Under the pieces are notes generated by a model. It was not told the DNA's origin, made no database searches, and was given only the letters and a program-made list of their open reading frames with translations. A program made the translations under genes and the position numbers. A stretch of DNA of 64,000 bases, taken from contig CM066913.1 of NCBI GenBank assembly GCA_033964015.1, positions 30,034,790-30,098,789 on the forward strand, written 5' to 3'. The first letter of the stretch is position 1. Each line of letters opens with the position of its first letter. Shown here piece after piece: positions 22,592 to 33,826 of this stretch. Source of the stretch: Scolanthus callimorphus (Eukaryota > Cnidaria > Anthozoa > Actiniaria > Edwardsiidae).

Positions 22592-25500
22592 ATGTTTCGC
22601 AGAAATTGTGGAGGCGAATTGCTTATTAACCAGCGATTCTGTACGAAATGTGGATGTGGTAAGTCCTTTATTCAACACTATTCAAATATTATTTGCAGAA
22701 ACGGCTCGGATGATGGATTTTCTACGATGACTATCGATCGCGGGAAGGTTTCAAGTTTTTTAGTACTCTGAGCTGTGTCCACTTTGGCCTTGGGAAAGGC
22801 TTATCTTTAAATAGCAGGGTATGCTAGTTTCTTGTTTGAAAGGAAACAAAAGATATGTTTACAGTAGTCAAATATGTGAATGGAAATTAGTAAACAAAGG
22901 GACCACGAAAGGGAGCATCAGCAGGCCTGATATTTCTCTAACTATAACTTAAGCTTAAGGTAACTTAACTTATAATTAAGTTATCTGCTATTTTTGTGTC
23001 TTTGAAAATCTTTCAAATTTTGCATGTGACTAGAGAGAATACTAAGTTAACTTTCTGAAAACGATTTTTAAAACCAGTAAAAACTGCCTTTAAAAACCAC
23101 CATGTTCAGCTCTAAATCACTAACTAACGGGATTAAAAAACTTAATGTCTACCAGATAATATTCAAGTTTACTCATTTTTCTACAAACTGTTTGGATATT
23201 CTGACTTAAGTTACTTATCAGCACCAGAAAACACCAAAACAATTTGAGTTTTCATTAAGCGAAATTGATTCTCTTGTAACAAGGAAGGTTAAAGAGTGTT
23301 CTTCACTCCTGCTGTGCTTGTTCTTTCAATGAAATTGTGACATGTTAGGTGATCGGATTACATATTAACCTTCTGCTTGTATTAGAGGCTGCATCGGTGA
23401 AGATTTTGCTCTTCTGTAGGGAGGAGAAGGGATGTTTTTGCTCAGAATAAAAACAAAATGGCAGATGAGACCTTTGAGAGCAACAAGATGAGTTTGCGTC
23501 GACTTTGTAAGATAATTTTTGGAATTAATGCAAAAAGAAAAACATCTGCATTTACATAGCATACTCTAGATATGTTAATTTTTTTCTGTCAGTTTTCATT
23601 GTTTCTTCACAATATTTGGCATTAATATTGAGGACATAAGCTTACATGTGTACAATCGTAGAATTGTAAGAGTTATTACAAAAGCAGAAAACCACCCAGA
23701 AAAAAATTAAATTAAAGATACAAAAGGGGATAAGACTATGATTGTGTGGATTTATATGGAGAGTATATTCCCATCATCTGTTATTATTATACTGTATACA
23801 GAGCTTACTCTAGTTTACTCTGTATACAGCATATAAAATACAGAACTTACATTGATACAGACAAATTAAGTGTGCAGTAGTTCTTGACGATGTCTTCTAG
23901 CGCTTCACAAGGCAGTATCTGAATCATACATCTAACAGTGTTACTATTGTTTTGCAGTGGCTTTAAAAACAGAGTGTACTTTTGGCTCTGCTCTTGTTAG
24001 TGATCCAACTCCAATCAGTGGTACATTTGGTAGAGTGAATAGCCTTGACACATACAAGAGGATGAAGGGTACGCAATGGAAGCAGAGTGTTTCAAAGAAG
24101 GGGAAGAGGGCATGTGAAATGCAAAGTGAAGGGAATCAAGAGGTGATGGTTTTCATTGGCCTCGCAGAGTGGAACGAGAAGCAATGTGCTCTCAAAAAGA
24201 AATTTGGGAAGAGGCTGGCTCTCAAAGTCAACCGGAAAGACCCCCATCAATTTTATTAGAAAAGGCCATGACAAAGTGGGGAGCTTTCCATAAAGATTGC
24301 TTTTACAGTGATGAAGAGTATGTTTTGCTCCTGGAAGATTTAACAGAAGCTGTTTTTCTACCTGGATCTAATAATAAGGAATTCTTTACACTTGATCGAT
24401 ACAAGGAGGAACTTGGAAAAGATTTTAAGAGAATAACATTGTACATAGCTACAAAGGCAGACTACATAGAGGGAAGTGAGAAACACAGTGACAATAAGTC
24501 TGATTGTGGTGACACATTTATCCAAGAAGTCGAAATCAATAAACCAAGCACAAGCACTGCAAGTGGAAGTACCTGTGAACAGGTCAGCAGAGACCATGCC
24601 GTGGCACTGGCCCTTCAAACATCTCTTGACAACGATGATGAAGGGGATGTCTTGGTGACTGTGCTAGATGAGAAGACAGCGTTGCACCCAACTGGCACTT
24701 TTCATGACCATGCGTCAGTTGTCAAATACTTGGAGAGGCAAGTTGTCAATGATTGCCAACTCTTTCTCACCTTGAGGAGAGGATTTTGTTTAAGTAGATT
24801 ATTGGCGCTTTGGCAGCGAGAAAGAAAAAGAAAGGCAGTATTTAATAAAGTGACTATTAAGTACCTAGGAGAGGAGGGCATAGATACTGGGGCGATTGCC
24901 AAAGAGTTTTTTACCAAATCGATAAATACAATTGATAAGGAAGGGTTTCCCAATGGGAGCCTATTATTCTCAACCTTGTTTATACAGAATGGGGGATACA
25001 GAAGTATGGGTGAAACAGCTGCAGCCAGCATTGCCCAAAATGGTCCTCCCCCTTGCTTTTTAGAGGAAGTAGTGTACAACAGCCTATCCAATCCAAACGT
25101 GGATCTCAGGAGACTTGACCCAGTACATCACTTGACCCAAGATCCATTGCCTCTTTCTGAGAAAGAGCAGCTTGAAGCAATCAAAGAAAATCACAGGTGC
25201 CATCAAGAGAGAGGCAATGGATGACATTACTGGGTCTGTAGTTATAAGTATCATGAGCCGGAGAATGCTTGCTCTTGGAGAGTTCATGGAGGGCCTGAAT
25301 GCTTATGGACTCAAGGACATCATTTTGAACTCCCTCAGGCATGCAAAGCCTTATTTGTCAAGGGGCAACTTGAGGAGGCAGATGCCAACTATGTAGTAGG
25401 CCTCTTTAATCCAGACTTCTCTGAAGCTGGGAGCTCTGAGATGGCAGCAGAAGAGAATGTTCTGGATCATTTTCAGGACTTTCTTTATAGCCTGGAAGAT

Positions 25501-25887
25501 GAAGAAGTCAAAGGCTATGTTGCTGCAGTGGCATGGAATTATGACGAGGAAGATGCGTTCAACAATGAAGACTCTTCTCGCAGCACAGCTGGTGAAAGGT
25601 ATGAAGAAGCAGAAATGAGTGCAGCTGGAGTTCTTCAGTGGCTGACAGGCCAGCGTCACAAGGATCTCCCTGACAGTAACCTGAAAATCACGGTTAAGTT
25701 TATCCATAAATGTGAGACCTTATATGGAAAGCACAAAGTATGCTACCCTCAGGTAGGGGCATGTGGAAAGGAAATATCATTACCAGTTTCTCACATGTGC
25801 ACATATGCTCAGTTCAAAGAAGTTTCCTTCTGGCATATTGCAAAGGCCAGGCATTTGCGAAGCATTAGAAATTGTCTGGTTCTTTAA
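22592..25887 (+). pseudogene. Zinc-ribbon + HECT E3 ubiquitin-ligase-like gene, three frameshifts
   Basis: Exon 1 (22,592-22,658) starts at ATG and encodes a zinc-ribbon-like 'CGGELLINQRFCTKCG', then a GTAAGT donor. Exon 2 (23,958-25,887) follows a 'tgttttgcag' acceptor and keeps phase. It first encodes a linker and the 'FTLDRYKEELGKDFKRITLY' module (near 24,390-24,450). A HECT domain runs from about 24,700, with 'KVTIKYLGEEGIDTGAIAKE' in its N-lobe and 'LPVSHMC' near its end, where HECT enzymes place the catalytic Cys of 'LP-(A/S)-HTC'. HECT proteins transfer ubiquitin to substrates. The expected first zinc ligand reads Arg (FRRNC), one base from Cys. Frame is lost in the C run at 24,241-24,245 (one base short), in AAAA at 25,187-25,190 (one extra) and near 25,350-25,356 (one short). 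The gene lies in the left half of the 13-kb transposon. It is either a decayed copy or an intact one with consensus errors. Confidence 0.75.
22659..23957 (+). other. Predicted intron of the HECT-like gene
   Basis: GTAAGT at 22,659 and a pyrimidine-rich 'ttactattgttttgcag' ending at 23,957. The intron contains no other recognisable feature apart from AT-rich sequence and a small 'gtttactctgtatacag' / 'tgtatacagagcttactc' inverted pair near 23,792-23,830. Confidence 0.6.
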
Positions 25888-26412
25888 ATGACCTTTTAAA
25901 GTCACAAAGTTCAGATTATTGTCGACAGAACCAGTAGAACCTCACACTTGGTGGCAGTGACATGGTAGACATTCATAAGTCTATTGTATTGCATACCATT
26001 TTTGCTGAATTGGGTGCTGTTAACACCAATCTGCTGTGTTTTATGCACAATTTGCTTACCATTTCCCCACTACAGTGATTTTATGGGAAATGAGATATTA
26101 TTGGTGTGAATATTTTCTGTTGTTTCACAAACAATGAGACAAAAAGTGAAGAATGAATTACAATGATACACTGTGTTCTGTGAGAGTAAAAGTAGTTGTA
26201 CTTAAAACTCACACAGATGCCAGACCATTCACTGAGGAAAGGAGTTATCTAAAAATAGGACTAGGTTTCCACATTATCTCAATACCATGTATGTAGCATT
26301 AATTTATAAATTTAGACATTTTGCCATTGTGTTGATATTGATAGTTTTACCACACTTTGATTTGAAGCACAGCAGATGCGAACATTAAATAATTATTTAA
26401 TGCTGTTGAAAT

Positions 26413-26708
26413 TAGTTATATATCCTCACTTGGTCCTATTGTGCTCCATATGATATAAGTTATGGGAAGGAGACCTGGCGAAGCTCAAAAAGGCAATTAC
26501 TGGCAAAGAGGGAGGGTTGGTGGGTGAGCAAAAGCTGGCTCCACCAGGCCTCTAGATGAGCACAATAAGGCACTAACCACAGACATACTATTCCCATATG
26601 CAGACCTACACCAGGGTCGTCATCCTGGCGCTACGATCTCAAAACCAACTGAATTGATTATGTAAATTATATCTTATATGTCGCACACTATTCCCAAGTG
26701 AGAATAGT
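26413..26708. mobile_element. Small non-autonomous element (short form)
   Basis: About 296 bp sharing both ends with the element that follows. The left end is 'tagttatatatcctcacttg' to 'aggagacctggc'. The right end runs from 'gatctcaaaaccaactg' to 'cccaagtgagaatagt'. The termini are short imperfect inverted repeats (CTCACTTGG/CCAAGTGAG). It stands directly next to the long form with only about three bases between. Confidence 0.7.
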
Positions 26709-26829
26709 TAATAGTTATATATCCTCACTTGGTCCTATTGTGCTCCATATGATATAAGTTATGGGAAGGAGACCTGGCTCCGCCCTATTGACACTTATAG
26801 TGTTAGATACCTTCCCATCCTAATCCAAC

Positions 26830-27240
26830 CCATAACTCAAAATATCCTAAATCCCCTCCAACCTTATTCCCTATACCCATAACTCAAAGCCTCTCTTGAC
26901 CACTCCCATAACTCAAAACCCCTCTCGACCACACCCATAACCCAAAACCTCTCTTGACCACACCCATTACTCAAAAACCTCTCGCGACCACACCCATAAC
27001 TCAAAACTGCTCTTGACCACACCCATAACTAAAACAGGTTTTGGGCATACCAATAACTAAAAACCTCTCTAGGACATACCCCTAACTCAAAACCTCTCTT
27101 GGACACACCCATAACTCGAAACTTCTCTTGGACACATCCGTAACTCAAAACCTCTCTAGAACATACCCATAACTCAACAAAACCTTCTTGAACGCACCCA
27201 TAACTCAAAACCACTCTTTGGCATACCCATACATGTCTGT
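26830..27240 (+). repeat. ~30-bp minisatellite
   Basis: About a dozen units like 'cacccataactcaaaacctc' plus 'tcttgacca', drifting toward 'ttggacatacc' in later copies. It lies inside the long-form element. Confidence 0.85.
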
Positions 27241-27474
27241 CCGGTGACACTCAGGGGCCAACGAAAGGCTGGGTCCCATAATGAAAGCTGCACAAAGACA
27301 GATCCCTAAACCGGCTCCTCTCGTTTGCCAACCTTTCGTTGACCCCAAGGTCCGAACCCGGTCCGGAACGAGAGGCTGCACTGAGGAGAGAGCCCCCTCA
27401 AGGTCAACGAAAGGAATCACGGAATCCAATGAAATAGTGAAAGCGAGCGACTATGCGATACAGTACACTATATT

Positions 27475-27722
27475 CCCTTTTTTTTTTTCTTCCTCTATCA
27501 TTTTCCTTTCTTCTCCTTTTATTCCTTTTTTTCCATTATTCCTTCTCTCTTTCTCCGTCTCTTTGCTTTTCTTTTTCCTTTTCCCCTTTCTTTATCTTTT
27601 CCTTTTCTCCGTTTCCTTTTTTCTTATTTTCTTTACTCTCTTTCCGTTTTTCGTTTCCCTTTTTTTCTTTCATTTTCATTTTCCTTTATTTTCCTTTTCC
27701 TTTCCTTTTTCTCCTTTCCTGC
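27475..27722 (+). repeat. Pyrimidine-only tract
   Basis: Nearly 250 bp almost entirely of T and C on the plus strand ('ttttttttcttcctc', 'ccttttctccgtttcc'). Apparent Phe/Ser/Leu-rich ORFs here are composition artefacts. Such tracts can form triplex DNA; no function is evident. Confidence 0.85.
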
Positions 27723-28165
27723 CGCGCGTATGGAATGCGCCATCCACCGTTATCTCTCTTACCCACGAGACCCGAAGTCCCGCCGCGCGTACAAAAAGCG
27801 CCATCTATCCTAATCGCTATGACCCGCGAGACCCGAAGTCCCGCCGCGCGTATGAAAAGCGCCAACTCCTTTATCCCTCTTTGACCCGCGAGACCCGAAG
27901 TCCCGCCGCGCGTACAAAAAGCGCCATCTATCCTCATCTTTATGACCCGCGAGACCTGAAGTCCCGCCGCGCGTATGAAATGCGCCATCCACCGTTATCT
28001 CTCTTACCCACGAGACCCGAAGTCCCGCCGCGCGTACAAAAAGCGCCATCTATCCTAATCGCTATGACCCGCGAGACCCGAAGTCCCGCCGCGCGTATGA
28101 TAAGCGCCAACTCTTTTATCCCTCTTTGACCCGCGAGATCCCAAGTCCCGCCGCGCGTTTCCTAG
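27722..28165 (+). repeat. 62-bp tandem repeat with ~248-bp higher-order period
   Basis: The core 'gagacccgaagtcccgccgc' recurs near 27,767, 27,828, 27,889, 27,950, 28,013, 28,074 and 28,135. Sets of four units differ in their 3' word ('atccaccgttatctc', 'atctatcctaatcgc', 'aactcctttatccctc', 'atctatcctcatctt') and then repeat, giving a 248-bp higher-order unit. It is GC- and CpG-rich compared with its surroundings. Confidence 0.85.
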
Positions 28166-30498
28166 GGAACATGTGAGTGATAAGACGTAACGCACATAAT
28201 AAGACACATTATTACGACGAGGTATTACCAGAATAACATACAAAAGCCAGCGTACACATAAAGTGAGCCTAACGTTAACTGCAGGCGACTGACAATAAAA
28301 CCAACACAAAACCCAGTGAGTCGGGCCTCCAGCAAAAACGCGGACAAACACACAGGAGCCACAAAACCGACAAACTACAGAACAAACAGAACACATAAAT
28401 GCACACAACGGTACGTACAAAAAGGCCCTATAATCTGCAACCAACAGACATCCATATTTCCATGTATAGGCGCGAAGAGCAAACGATATACTGATGTTGC
28501 AATCCAACATGTAAACAAGTTACTAGCACCCCGGATAAAAGTTCATGACGCTGATAAGGAAATGTGACACAGGAACGTACAACCTACCACACTAAATATA
28601 CCTCGTTTACTTCTACTTTTCCCGGAGCGGTAGCCGAGTTCTGTTCCGGCGAGTTTCTTTATGAACGACGAAAGATGCCAGAAACAAGTAGAGCTCGTGA
28701 GAGTGGAAATGCCCGAAACACCGACAGGAGACGCGCGTGGTCGTAATCTTGCGTAATAACTGGCCAAACTCCAACGAACCCAGGACGGTTTAAGAACGAG
28801 TGAAATGCGACAGGCAAAGCACATGGGTTCCACTGGAAACCTATAAAACAAAATAGAACAAACTCCGGCTTTAAGCTAATAGCCGAATAAACATAACTTG
28901 AAGCACATTACACAACTTCGAAAAAGCACCAAGCCAAGCAACCACAAGCCAAGCTAAAACAGCACCAAATAATACTTAACTCGAACTTACGGGAAAGGAG
29001 AGGGGATGTAAACGAAGAAGGAGTAGACTTTTATTCTTGAAGGTGGATTTGAAGGAAGTCTTGACCGTATTGAGGAGCGTAACCAGAAGCGGCATCTAGC
29101 GTGAGATCTCAAAAACAACTGAATTGATTATGTAAATTATATCTTATATGTCGCACACTATTCCCAAGTGAGAATAGTACTTCGATGAGAGCACCATAAT
29201 ATTACATTCAAAATTTTCATAGTTACCGTTTAGATCTAGATGAAGATTATAGTTCAAATGGATTGATTTTTATAATAATACTAGTGTATGATTGGACAAC
29301 AAATTATGATCTAGACTTTAATGTGTGGTAGAGTGGGGTTTATCAGTCTGTAAACAATACTGCCAGAGTTTATTACATAGTGTCTTCTATTATGTAGTCG
29401 TAATCAAGCAAAAAGAAAGGAATGGAAATGAGAGCATTTCATTGTTCACACTTATTTGTTTGATATCTACTTGTACAGTAACACTATCTGCGATGAAGCG
29501 TGATGCTACAACAAGGTTTTGAAAAGTTTCAAAACTTTGTTAATGAGGATCATATTTCATACTGAAAATGTTGAGTTTCTGTCACGTTTTCACAAAAAAA
29601 ATTGAATAATAAAAAATGAGTACCTTTCTTGTCAGAAATTTACAGAATCTGCAAGTTTGCTTTGAATTTGGCAAACAGGAAATGAACGTTACACATCCCT
29701 CCACATGCAGTTTATTAACGAAACAAAAATGTTTTGATTGATGATGGTGTCAGGCACAGAAACTTGCAAATGGCAGTATCTTGTAGGACAAAGAAAGAGG
29801 GTTGTCCAATACTCTGACAAATTTGTGCAAGGCATTGTCTAAAACAATGGAGTGAAATGGAGTGTATTATAGAACGAGGCTAAACAATGGAGGAGAACAA
29901 TAGCATGCATAAATTTGTCAGAATATTGGGCTAGTATGAGCATTCTCAAAGGCATGTTTAACGTTTTACATTAGTTGATTTAAGACAAGAAAAAAGACAT
30001 TGAGATAATATATTCAAATCAAAGTTACCAGTATTGTTGGATATACTCAGCTGTGGCAAATATATTAATCCAAGCCATTGCCAACAGTTTTGTTACAATT
30101 GATTTACCATGATGCCGTCATTTTCCAATGTTATGCAAATAAAATTTACAGGAAAAGCATGAGACTGTGTTGTAGAAATTTTTAGGTAAATCACATTTTG
30201 AGGGGAAGGTACACTTATTTGACAAAATATGATTTCACAAAAAATAAAATAAAAGAGAGCCAGGTATGGACTATCAGAAAAGTGCAGGGGGAGGGAACAA
30301 ATTGGCTGGCATGTATGTTTTTCTTGCCCAATAAGTGATTATATATTATTTATTTGAACTGATGCATTAATGTATGGAGCAGGTTGTGCTTTGCATAGCA
30401 TAACCAGATGGAAAATATTGTATACCAACAAGTCTTTCAAATGCTGGGGTATTAACTACACATGCGCAAAAGGTTATTAACCAATATTGTCCAGTTCA

Positions 30499-30514
30499 GT
30501 TCTAGAAAATATCC

Positions 30515-30545
<31 letters not shown>

Positions 30546-30712
30546 ACAAGGGTGTTGAAAAGTGACCCCCTCGCCCCTCTGGAATTTCCAAAGGAAAATA
30601 CCGTATTTGTATGGAAGAAATCAGTTAAATTGGTCCCACCCCTCTGGAATTTCCAATACCTTTTGTGTGTGTGTGTGTGTGATGGTGGGAGGGGGGGGGT
30701 ATTTTCTGGAAC
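30499..30712. mobile_element. MITE with mirrored C-run/CA-run and GT-run/G-run
   Basis: The left end 'ttctagaaaatat' runs into a C tract and (CA)8. The right end is (GT)9, then a G tract, then 'tattttctggaacc'. The inner part repeats 'cccctctggaatttcca' in direct orientation. The inverted arrangement of both microsatellites shows they belong to the element's terminal repeats. The flank 29,180-30,498 has no recognisable gene. Confidence 0.6.
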
Positions 30713-30968
30713 CACACATTTTATGAAATAAACATCAGTGAAATGCCAAGGTATCTTGTGAAAAAAAGTGATATCTTCACATTGTGAAGAGAGCAGATAT
30801 GACTTTTATCTTCACTTTTCTGAGTGAAGATGACACAGCTTTCTGTTTTTCAGATTTCGTAGCATAAATATCGATTTGAGAAGTTTTCCAGGGTGGCACT
30901 GAATACAATGCATTGCTGTTGACCTTGGAAAATCTTTGAGGTTAATCAATATGTACTGTCATTTGGAA

Positions 30969-33427
30969 TGTTTCGTTCATAACGAAAACAAGTTTAAGAT
31001 AAACAGGTTTCTAAATCAGTTAAGTAATTTAATTGAGATGCTAATTTGATGACATAATAATAGAATAAATCTCAGACTTGAGGAACTAATGGATGTTTGA
31101 GACACGCTATCCGGTATGTATCTTTTATCTGTATTTCAGTCATTGAGAATTGTAAACTGATTGATATTAATATAATTCATAGGTTTCGAACTTCACTTTC
31201 GCCGCTATACTGTATGATTGGAAATAAATAATGGGCAATATACAGAAAGTTGTGATCGTGGGTTTGTACCATAGCTAAAATCCATTCCTCAACGATACAT
31301 TCGAAACCGGGACCAACCCCCTCGATTGGTACTGGATTGAGAGCAAACAGAACGTGGCTGATTGGATCACACGAGGCAATTAATCTAAAAAGCATATGGC
31401 AAGTCGGTCCTGATTTCCTTAGACTTCCTGAACGGGAATGGCCAATTTACAAACCTAACAATCAAACAGAACTTCCTGAAAGCATCAAAACAGTCTTCAT
31501 CACTCAAGATAAGACCCAAGATAGTCTGGAAGAAAGAATCAACATTAACAAATATTCAAGCTACAAGAAGCTGATAAAAGTTACCGCAAGGGTATTATCA
31601 TTGTACAACAAAGAACCACACCCAAGTTTAAAGAACGCCACTCGACCGCTAACACCCGCAGATATCGACAGAGCAGAAACGTTTTGGATCAAGAAATGCC
31701 AAGACACGATGAATACAGACATGAAGCGAGGAAAGTTCAAGAGACTTTGCCCTAAGGTTCGCAAGGATGGAATAATTGTTGTCGGAACTCGTGCCGAGAA
31801 ATGGCTGGAAATGAGTTACAACAAGAGCGAAGTTATCCTGTTACCTTACGAACACCCTTTTTCGCGATTATACGCAGAACATGTCCATTGCAAAGGCCAC
31901 CATGGAGTATCAACCTCTGTAAGTAAGATCAGAGAAAGATTCTGGATTACTGACATTCATCGCATGGTAAAGTCAATCAAACACAACTGTGTGATTTGTA
32001 AGAAGTTGGATAAGAAAGTACAGATGCAAGTAATGGGAACCTTACCAGAAGAACGACTAAAACCAACCCCACCATGGCACAACACGGGCATTGACTTATT
32101 TGGACCATACAAAATCAGAGACGAAGTTAAAAAGAGAACATTTGGGAAATGTTACGGTGTAATCTTCAATTGCATGAGTACAAGAGCGGTACACTTGGAC
32201 ATAGCTCCCGATTACAGCACGGAGAAGTTTTTACTTGTGCTAAGACGCTTTGCATCAATCCGTGGATATCCTTCTAAAATATTTTCCGACAACGGACCAC
32301 AGCTGGTTGCCGCAAACAACGAACTTAAAATCATAACGAAGAACTGGAATTGGGATGACCTGAAAGAGTTTGGAGTGACTGAAGGTCTACAATGGGAATT
32401 CTCCCCTGCCGATGCTCCTTGGTATAATGGTACTTCAGAGGCACTAGTAAAATCTGTGAAGCGAGCTATTAGCATAGCGATAGGAGAGAATGTGATGACC
32501 TTTTCAGAGCTACAAACTGTATGTTTCGAGGCAGCGAATCTCGTAAATGAACGTCCTATCGGAAGACATCCCACGAACCCAGATGATAGCGTATACCTAA
32601 GTCCAAACGACTTGTTACTTGGAAGATCGACGACATGCGTCCCTAGCGGACCATTTAGAGAAACCCAAAACCCTCGTCACCGTTACGAATTCGTTCAGAA
32701 TGTGGTCAAAGGATTCTGGAAAAAATGGACCTGCAACTATTTCCCAAGTCTACTAATACAAGCAAAATGGCATACAAAACAGTGTGACGTACAAACAGGA
32801 GACGTCGTCCTTATTCAAGACTCTAATCTAACGCGAGGAAACTGGAGATTGGGAAAAGTCACAAAACCAATACCAAGCAAGGATGGACACATTCGTAAAG
32901 CAGAAATCTTGTACAAGAACCCCAAGCCTGGCGAGCCAGTGAAATGCTATAAAGGCAGCGGATATGTAACCGTTGAGCGACCAGTCCAAAGGCTAATAGT
33001 AATTGTACCGAAGGACACTGATATCTCGAAATGACTTTGATTATATTCAACTTATTTCTACTAAACTTTTCATAACTCTTTCAGAAAAGGTGGCAGTGTT
33101 TCGTTCATAACGAAAACAAGTTTAAGATAAACAGGTTTCTAAATCAGTTAAGTAATTTAATTGAGATGCTAATTTGATGACGTAATAATAGAACAAATCT
33201 CAGACTTGAGGAACTAATGGATGTTTGAGACACGCTATCCGGTATGTATCTTTTATCTGTATTTCAGTCATTGAGAATTGTAAACTGATTGATATTAATC
33301 TAATTCATAGGTTTCGAACTTCACTTTCGCCGCTATACTGTATGATTGGAAATAAATAATGGGCAATATACAGAAAGTTGTGATCGTGGGTTTGTACCAT
33401 AGCTAAAATCCGTTCCTCAACGATACA
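30969..33427 (+). mobile_element. Internally deleted BEL/Pao LTR retrotransposon
   Basis: The 5' LTR (30,969-31,299) and 3' LTR (33,097-33,427) are each 331 bp, start TG, end CA and are nearly identical by eye (very few differences). A purine-rich 'cagaaaaggtggcag' precedes the 3' LTR. The internal part is only 1.8 kb and opens straight into the RNase H/integrase end of pol, so gag, protease and RT are missing. Near-identical LTRs indicate a recent insertion. It is nested in the 13-kb transposon. Confidence 0.85.
31300..33034 (+). pseudogene. BEL/Pao pol C-terminus: RNase H end, integrase, DUF5641
   Basis: Integrase inserts retrotransposon cDNA. Just inside the 5' LTR the frame reads 'WYWIESKQNVADWITRG', the end of the RNase H region. 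A one-base frameshift near 31,376-31,383 follows. The next frame is open for about 550 codons to TGA at 33,034. It holds 'SIWQVGPDFL', an HHCC zinc-binding module ('HVHCKGHHGVS ... CVICKKL'), and the catalytic core with Asp in 'GIDLFGPY', Asp in 'FSDNGPQ' and Glu in 'GTSEALVKSVK'. The C-terminal DUF5641 follows ('TGDVVLIQDSNLTRGNWRLG'). The integrase part shows no stop, but without RT the element cannot move by itself. Confidence 0.9.
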
Positions 33428-33826
33428 GCTTTCTGTTTTTCAGATTTCGTAGCATAAATGTCGATTTGAGAAGTTTTCCAGGGTGGCACTGAATACAATG
33501 CATTGCTGTTGACCTTGGAAAATCTTTGAGGTTAATCAATATGTACTGTCATTTGGAATGTTGCATCACAATGTCAAAGTATGAGCTTTGTTGTTTCATT
33601 CCTTGATTGACAAAGTAAAGTAAAGTAAAGCATTTCCAGACACAGAGTCTATCAAACCTATAAGTACATCAAGCTTTAACAAAAACATGCAGTAAACTTT
33701 AAGGACTATTTGTTCCAGGTCATACGTAAGTCAATGTGCTAAAACAAAATACTGGTTCCTGCATGCATGTATTCCTTTACAGTCAATTACCATTGATTGC
33801 TATGTATGTTATGTTCCTATATAGGC

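Larger units (their letters stand above)
26712..29178. mobile_element. Related longer element filled with tandem repeats (long form)
   Basis: The same left end as the short form (26,712-26,780) and the same right end (29,101-29,178) enclose 2.3 kb. The interior is a 30-bp minisatellite, a pyrimidine tract, a 62-bp repeat and about 900 bp (28,170-29,100) that I cannot identify. No transposase was seen. It is nested inside the 13-kb transposon. Confidence 0.65.
30838..33558 (+). repeat. 131-bp direct repeat flanking the BEL/Pao element
   Basis: The 131 bp directly before the 5' LTR (30,838-30,968, from 'gctttctgtttttcag' to 'catttggaa') recur directly after the 3' LTR (33,428-33,558) with about one mismatch. 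BEL/Pao target duplications are normally 4-6 bp, so this long duplication is abnormal. Confidence 0.85.

Noticed and set aside
24358..25091. Minus-strand ORFs opposite the HECT gene
   Set aside because: Shadows of the HECT frame; no motif of their own.
27281..28129. 282- and 143-codon ORFs rich in Phe, Ser, Leu and Arg
   Set aside because: They run through a pyrimidine tract and a 62-bp tandem repeat; composition explains the open frames.
30838..33558. Treating the 131-bp duplicate as part of longer LTRs
   Set aside because: The order is duplicate-LTR-internal-LTR-duplicate; a longer LTR would place the duplicate on the same side of both copies.
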